From the NCBI GenBank assembly GCA_903912795.1, contig CAIWIS010000749.1:1-17015 (forward strand): a stretch of 17,015 bases of DNA, read 5' to 3'. Positions 14,213 through 17,015 of the stretch are shown here, piece after piece. A model generated the notes under the pieces. That model was not told the DNA's origin. It worked only from the letters and a program-made list of their open reading frames with translations, and did no database searches. The position numbers were made by a program, and so were the translations under genes. Numbering within the stretch: position 1 is the first letter of the stretch; each line of letters opens with the position of its first letter. Origin of the DNA: an uncultured Bacteroidales bacterium (lineage in GTDB: Bacteria; Bacteroidota; Bacteroidia; Bacteroidales; Paludibacteraceae).

Positions 14213-14872
14213 TTACATGAGTTTAAAATTAACGGGCAAGGTATATTTTACTCGTACAGTCTTACCATTCAATCGCCCCGGCTTCCATGCCGGCATTGAT
14301 TTTATTACGCGCATGGCTTCATCGTCCAAGCATCTATCCACTCCCCTAGCAATTTTCACATCCACAATTGTACCGTCCTTATTAACAACAAATTCGCAAT
14401 ACACTTTGCCTTGTAAACCAATTTCGATAGCAAAAGTAGGATACTTAATGGCTTCGGACAAATACTTATTGATATTTCCTTTGAACTCAGGCATTTCTTC
14501 GACCCAAATTAAGGGATCTTCAAAAACTTCAATGGGAGTTGTGCTATTTGTAAATGTAGGAATATCAACAGGGTCGTTGATTTGTTCAATTTCATAACTC
14601 GGATTAACAACTGGTTTGTCGACAAGTACAAATTCCTCTACAATTTTTGGTAATGGAGGCGGCGGTGGAGGTGGCACTTCAGGCATTGTAATTGGGATTA
14701 ATTCTTCATCACCTTCATTGAAAAGACCTGAAGTATTATCAACTTCAATCACTTTTTCTTTACTCCATTCGAATGATATATAAACAAACGAAAGAGCCAT
14801 AATTAAACCCATTAGGATAAAAACATTTTTTTTACCTTCGAGGCTAGCGTTTTCTGATTTTTTACTTGTCAT
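14213..14872 (-). CDS. tonB: TonB-family energy transducer
   Basis: A 219-residue inner-membrane protein that transfers proton-motive energy from ExbBD to outer-membrane receptors. Seen: a short cytoplasmic N-terminus, one membrane helix (about 16-35), a Pro-rich periplasmic spacer with seven consecutive Pro (67-73), and a TonB C-terminal domain (about 130-219) with YPTFAIEIGLQGKVYCEFVV-type sequence (144-163), DGTIVDVKIARGVD (166-179) and a final WKPGRLNGKTVRVKYTLPVNF region. The spacer is short but could suffice. The gene lies 190 nt upstream of the TonB-dependent receptor on the same strand, so the two may work as a pair, though exbB and exbD are not in the window. Two Cys (159 and 181) lie in the periplasmic domain. 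Confidence 0.92.
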   Translation of the reverse strand: MTSKKSENASLEGKKNVFILMGLIMALSFVYISFEWSKEKVIEVDNTSGLFNEGDEELIPITMPEVPPPPPPPLPKIVEEFVLVDKPVVNPSYEIEQINDPVDIPTFTNSTTPIEVFEDPLIWVEEMPEFKGNINKYLSEAIKYPTFAIEIGLQGKVYCEFVVNKDGTIVDVKIARGVDRCLDDEAMRVIKSMPAWKPGRLNGKTVRVKYTLPVNFKLM

Positions 14873-15105
14873 GATGTTAAATTTTTAAGGGTTGGACTTA
14901 TTTACATGCATTTGATAATTTAACGCAAACAAGCTACATTTTATTATATATTTTCGTAATTATTTCAATATAATTTCAATTCAATATTTAGTATGCAATT
15001 TTGTTGTATTTTTATAAAATAAAATGCATATATATTCGTTTTATTTTGATAGTTTATTCAATTCGGGATTGTATAAGACTCCAATTATTATTCAGTAAAA
15101 AATTG

Positions 15106-15113
15106 TACCTTTG
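15106..15113 (+). promoter_or_regulatory. Putative -7 element of the sufS-sufE promoter
   Basis: TACCTTTG matches TAnnTTTG, but no clear -33 element is found 19-21 nt upstream. The start would be near 15120, directly before a perfect 10-bp palindrome ACTTATAAGT (15127-15136). The rest of the 276-bp divergent spacer (14873-15148) is AT-rich, and I see no convincing promoter for the tonB-like gene. Confidence 0.5.
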
Positions 15114-15148
15114 CAAAACAAAAGCCACTTATAAGTAGTTTAATTAGC

Positions 15149-16372
15149 ATGGACAAAATTACAATAGAAAAAATACGTTCCGAATTTCCAATTCTGAACG
15201 AAAAAATATACGATAAGCCCCTAATTTATTTCGACAACGGAGCAACTACACAAAAACCACAATGCGTACTAGACCGAATTATTTATGGTTACGAACACTT
15301 GAATGCCAATATTCACCGGGGAGTACATTTTTTGAGTCAGCGGGCTACTGAGGCGCATGAAAATGCTCGAAAAACTGTTGGTGACTTTCTAGGAACTGAT
15401 AAACGCGAAGAAATTATTTTCACCAGAGGTACTACCGAGGCAATTAATTTGGTTGCATTTTCGTTTGGCGAAGCATTTTGCAACGAAGGAGATGAAATAG
15501 TTGTGTCGGTCATGGAGCACCACTCTAATATTGTACCATGGCAAATGCTTTGCGAACGTAAAAAAATGACACTCCGTGTAATCCCGATGAACGAAAAAGG
15601 GGAACTCGACATGGATATTTACAAATCATTGCTCAACGAACGTACTCGTATTGTATCAGTTACACATGTATCGAATGTACTAGGCACAATAAATCCCGTA
15701 AAACAAATTATTGAAATTGCCCACGCTCAAAACATTCCTGTATTGATTGATGGAGCTCAAGCCGTTCCACATATTGCAGTTGATGTAAAAGAGTTAGATG
15801 TTGATTTTTATGTTTTTTCGGGACATAAAATTTATGCTCCAACCGGTATTGGTGCACTTTACGGCAAAGAAAAATGGTTGAATGCCATACCACCCTATCA
15901 AGGTGGAGGCGAAATGATAGCAACTGTACGATTCGAAAAAACCACGTATAACGAATTGCCTTTTAAATTCGAAGCTGGAACGCCTGATTATATTGGCTCA
16001 ACAGCGTTGGCCGAAGCAGTGAGATATGTGCAAGAAATTGGTATTGAAAATATTGCGGCTTATGAACACGAACTCACAGTTTATGCTACCAAGCGAATTC
16101 AAGAAATTGAGAATGTTCGAATTATCGGTCAAGCCGACGAAAAAAGTGCCGTAGTTTCGTTTCTAGTTGGCGAAATTCATCCGTATGATATTGGTATGCT
16201 GCTCGATAGATTGGGAATAGCTGTACGAACAGGACATCATTGTGCGCAACCCCTTATCGATTCGATAGGAATTCCGGGCACTGTAAGAGCTTCATTTTCA
16301 TTATATAATACAAAAGAAGAAATTGATGTATTTATCGAAGCGTTAAAAAGAGTTGTAATGATGTTGAGTTGA
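15149..16372 (+). CDS. sufS: Cysteine desulfurase SufS
   Basis: A 407-residue PLP enzyme of the SufS/CsdA (group II) type. It removes sulfur from cysteine to form a persulfide for Fe-S cluster assembly. Seen: the N-terminal YFDNGATTQKP (27-37), HRGVHFLSQRAT (56-67), EHHSNIVPW (123-131), DGAQAVPH (201-208), the PLP-binding SGHKIYAPTGIG (224-235, Lys 227) and the persulfide-carrying GHHCAQP (362-368, Cys 365). The length is typical. The ATG at 15149 begins MDKITIEKIRSEFPIL, the family pattern. sufE follows 100 nt later, and the pair normally work together. sufB, sufC and sufD are not adjacent in this window; the gene on the other side is the divergent tonB-like gene. Confidence 0.97.
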   Translation: MDKITIEKIRSEFPILNEKIYDKPLIYFDNGATTQKPQCVLDRIIYGYEHLNANIHRGVHFLSQRATEAHENARKTVGDFLGTDKREEIIFTRGTTEAINLVAFSFGEAFCNEGDEIVVSVMEHHSNIVPWQMLCERKKMTLRVIPMNEKGELDMDIYKSLLNERTRIVSVTHVSNVLGTINPVKQIIEIAHAQNIPVLIDGAQAVPHIAVDVKELDVDFYVFSGHKIYAPTGIGALYGKEKWLNAIPPYQGGGEMIATVRFEKTTYNELPFKFEAGTPDYIGSTALAEAVRYVQEIGIENIAAYEHELTVYATKRIQEIENVRIIGQADEKSAVVSFLVGEIHPYDIGMLLDRLGIAVRTGHHCAQPLIDSIGIPGTVRASFSLYNTKEEIDVFIEALKRVVMMLS

Positions 16373-16374
16373 TT

Positions 16375-16465
16375 GTTTCGCGTTTCGTGTTAAATTTTCA
16401 CTTAGCTTTAAATCAGTCTTCACTTTACAAACTTTATAACTTTATAAACTTTACAAACTATATAA
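16375..16465. repeat. Short tandem repeats in the sufS-sufE spacer
   Basis: Two heptamers, GTTTCGC and GTTTCGT (16375-16388), follow the sufS stop. Then come five imperfect units of ACTTTAYAA (16422-16430, 16431-16438 one base short, 16439-16447, 16448-16456, and 16457-16465 as ACTATATAA). The array ends 7 nt before the sufE ATG. No hairpin or TAnnTTTG promoter is seen in the spacer. Confidence 0.8.
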
Positions 16466-16472
16466 ACTCATT

Positions 16473-16895
16473 ATGAGCATAAACGAAATACAAGATAACA
16501 TTATCGAAGAATTTGAGCAATTCGATGATTGGATGGATAAATACGCTTTATTAATTGATTTAGGCAATTCGCTCGAACCTATTGAGGATAAGGATAAAAC
16601 ACCTCAAAACATTATCGAAGGCTGTCAGAGTCGCGTGTGGCTTAACGCCGAATACAATGATGGCATAATCACTTATCAAGGCGAAAGCGATGCTATTTTG
16701 GTGAAAGGTATTGTGTCGTTGCTTATTCAGGTAATGTCGAACCATACACCCGATGAAATTTTGAATACCGAATTATATTTTATCGACAAAATAGGTTTAA
16801 AAGAACACCTCTCTCCTACCCGTTCGAATGGCTTAGTTGCCATGGTTAAACAAATGAAAATGTACGCACTGGCATTCAAAAGCAAAGGAAATTAA
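16473..16895 (+). CDS. sufE: Sulfur acceptor protein SufE
   Basis: A 140-residue cytosolic protein that accepts persulfide sulfur from SufS Cys 365 and passes it to the SufBCD scaffold, stimulating the desulfurase. Seen: the acceptor loop EGCQSRVW with Cys 51, the early DKYALLIDLGN segment (22-32), and the closing LSPTRSNGLVAMVKQMKMYA (113-132) typical of SufE. The length agrees with the family (about 138-150). It sits downstream of sufS on the same strand, behind a repeat-rich 100-nt spacer, and is probably co-transcribed. The remaining 120 bases of the window (16896-17015) are AT-rich and show no terminator with a T tract and no gene. Confidence 0.96.
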   Translation: MSINEIQDNIIEEFEQFDDWMDKYALLIDLGNSLEPIEDKDKTPQNIIEGCQSRVWLNAEYNDGIITYQGESDAILVKGIVSLLIQVMSNHTPDEILNTELYFIDKIGLKEHLSPTRSNGLVAMVKQMKMYALAFKSKGN

Positions 16896-17015
16896 GATAT
16901 TTACTTTCCGATACAGAATTTATATATATCATATAATCAATCAATTGCATATACAAGGGTACAAATAGTGTAAAAAGTATATGATTTATTCTTATCTGAT
17001 AAAAAATTCAAATAC

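Noticed and set aside
16928..16985. Distant inverted repeat ATCATATA / TATATGAT near the window end
   Set aside because: Short, purely AT-rich arms 42 nt apart, with no T tract. It does not qualify as a terminator for sufE.

Overview
The window looks like chromosomal DNA of a member of the Bacteroidota, most likely a Bacteroidales-type organism. This is an inference from four things. Several upstream regions carry the TAnnTTTG promoter element typical of that phylum. Nearly all starts lack a Shine-Dalgarno sequence. The DNA is AT-rich. The gene content also fits: pyruvate phosphate dikinase, an hpt-adk-obg-pgeF cluster, an ECF sigma factor, a TonB-dependent receptor with an N-terminal carboxypeptidase-like domain, and sufS-sufE. 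I see no phage, IS element, CRISPR array, tRNA or rRNA, so this is mainly a housekeeping region.

Layout. At 1-2801 a minus-strand pyruvate phosphate dikinase ends in a strong hairpin terminator. At 2802-3163 divergent promoters serve this gene and a plus-strand DEAD-box RNA helicase (3164-5089), which has an approximately 190-nt leader with several possible helices. A bidirectional terminator separates it from a minus-strand operon read from right to left: hpt, adk, obg, pgeF (8306 down to 5133). These genes cover purine salvage, adenylate interconversion, ribosome assembly GTPase and peptidoglycan editing. A 633-bp AT-rich spacer with inverted repeats, one of them Fur/PerR-like in geometry, leads to a plus-strand ECF sigma factor (8940-9446) that has no anti-sigma gene beside it. 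Next come a shortened HPPK-like protein, an apparently lipid-anchored MsrB-MsrA fusion (repair of oxidised methionine) and a YigZ/IMPACT-family protein.

At 11545-14872 a minus-strand pair encodes a TonB-family energy transducer and a TonB-dependent outer-membrane receptor, separated by a hairpin and a 19-bp palindrome. At 15149-16895 sufS and sufE form a plus-strand pair for sulfur mobilisation in Fe-S cluster assembly.

The least explained material is non-coding. It comprises the helicase leader with mutually exclusive hairpins and a tiny upstream ORF, short tandem arrays (period 7 or about 9) that fill the spacers between co-transcribed genes, the 7-1-7 palindrome upstream of the sigma gene, and a promoter that overlaps a terminator before yigZ. 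No clearly new multi-gene system was found.
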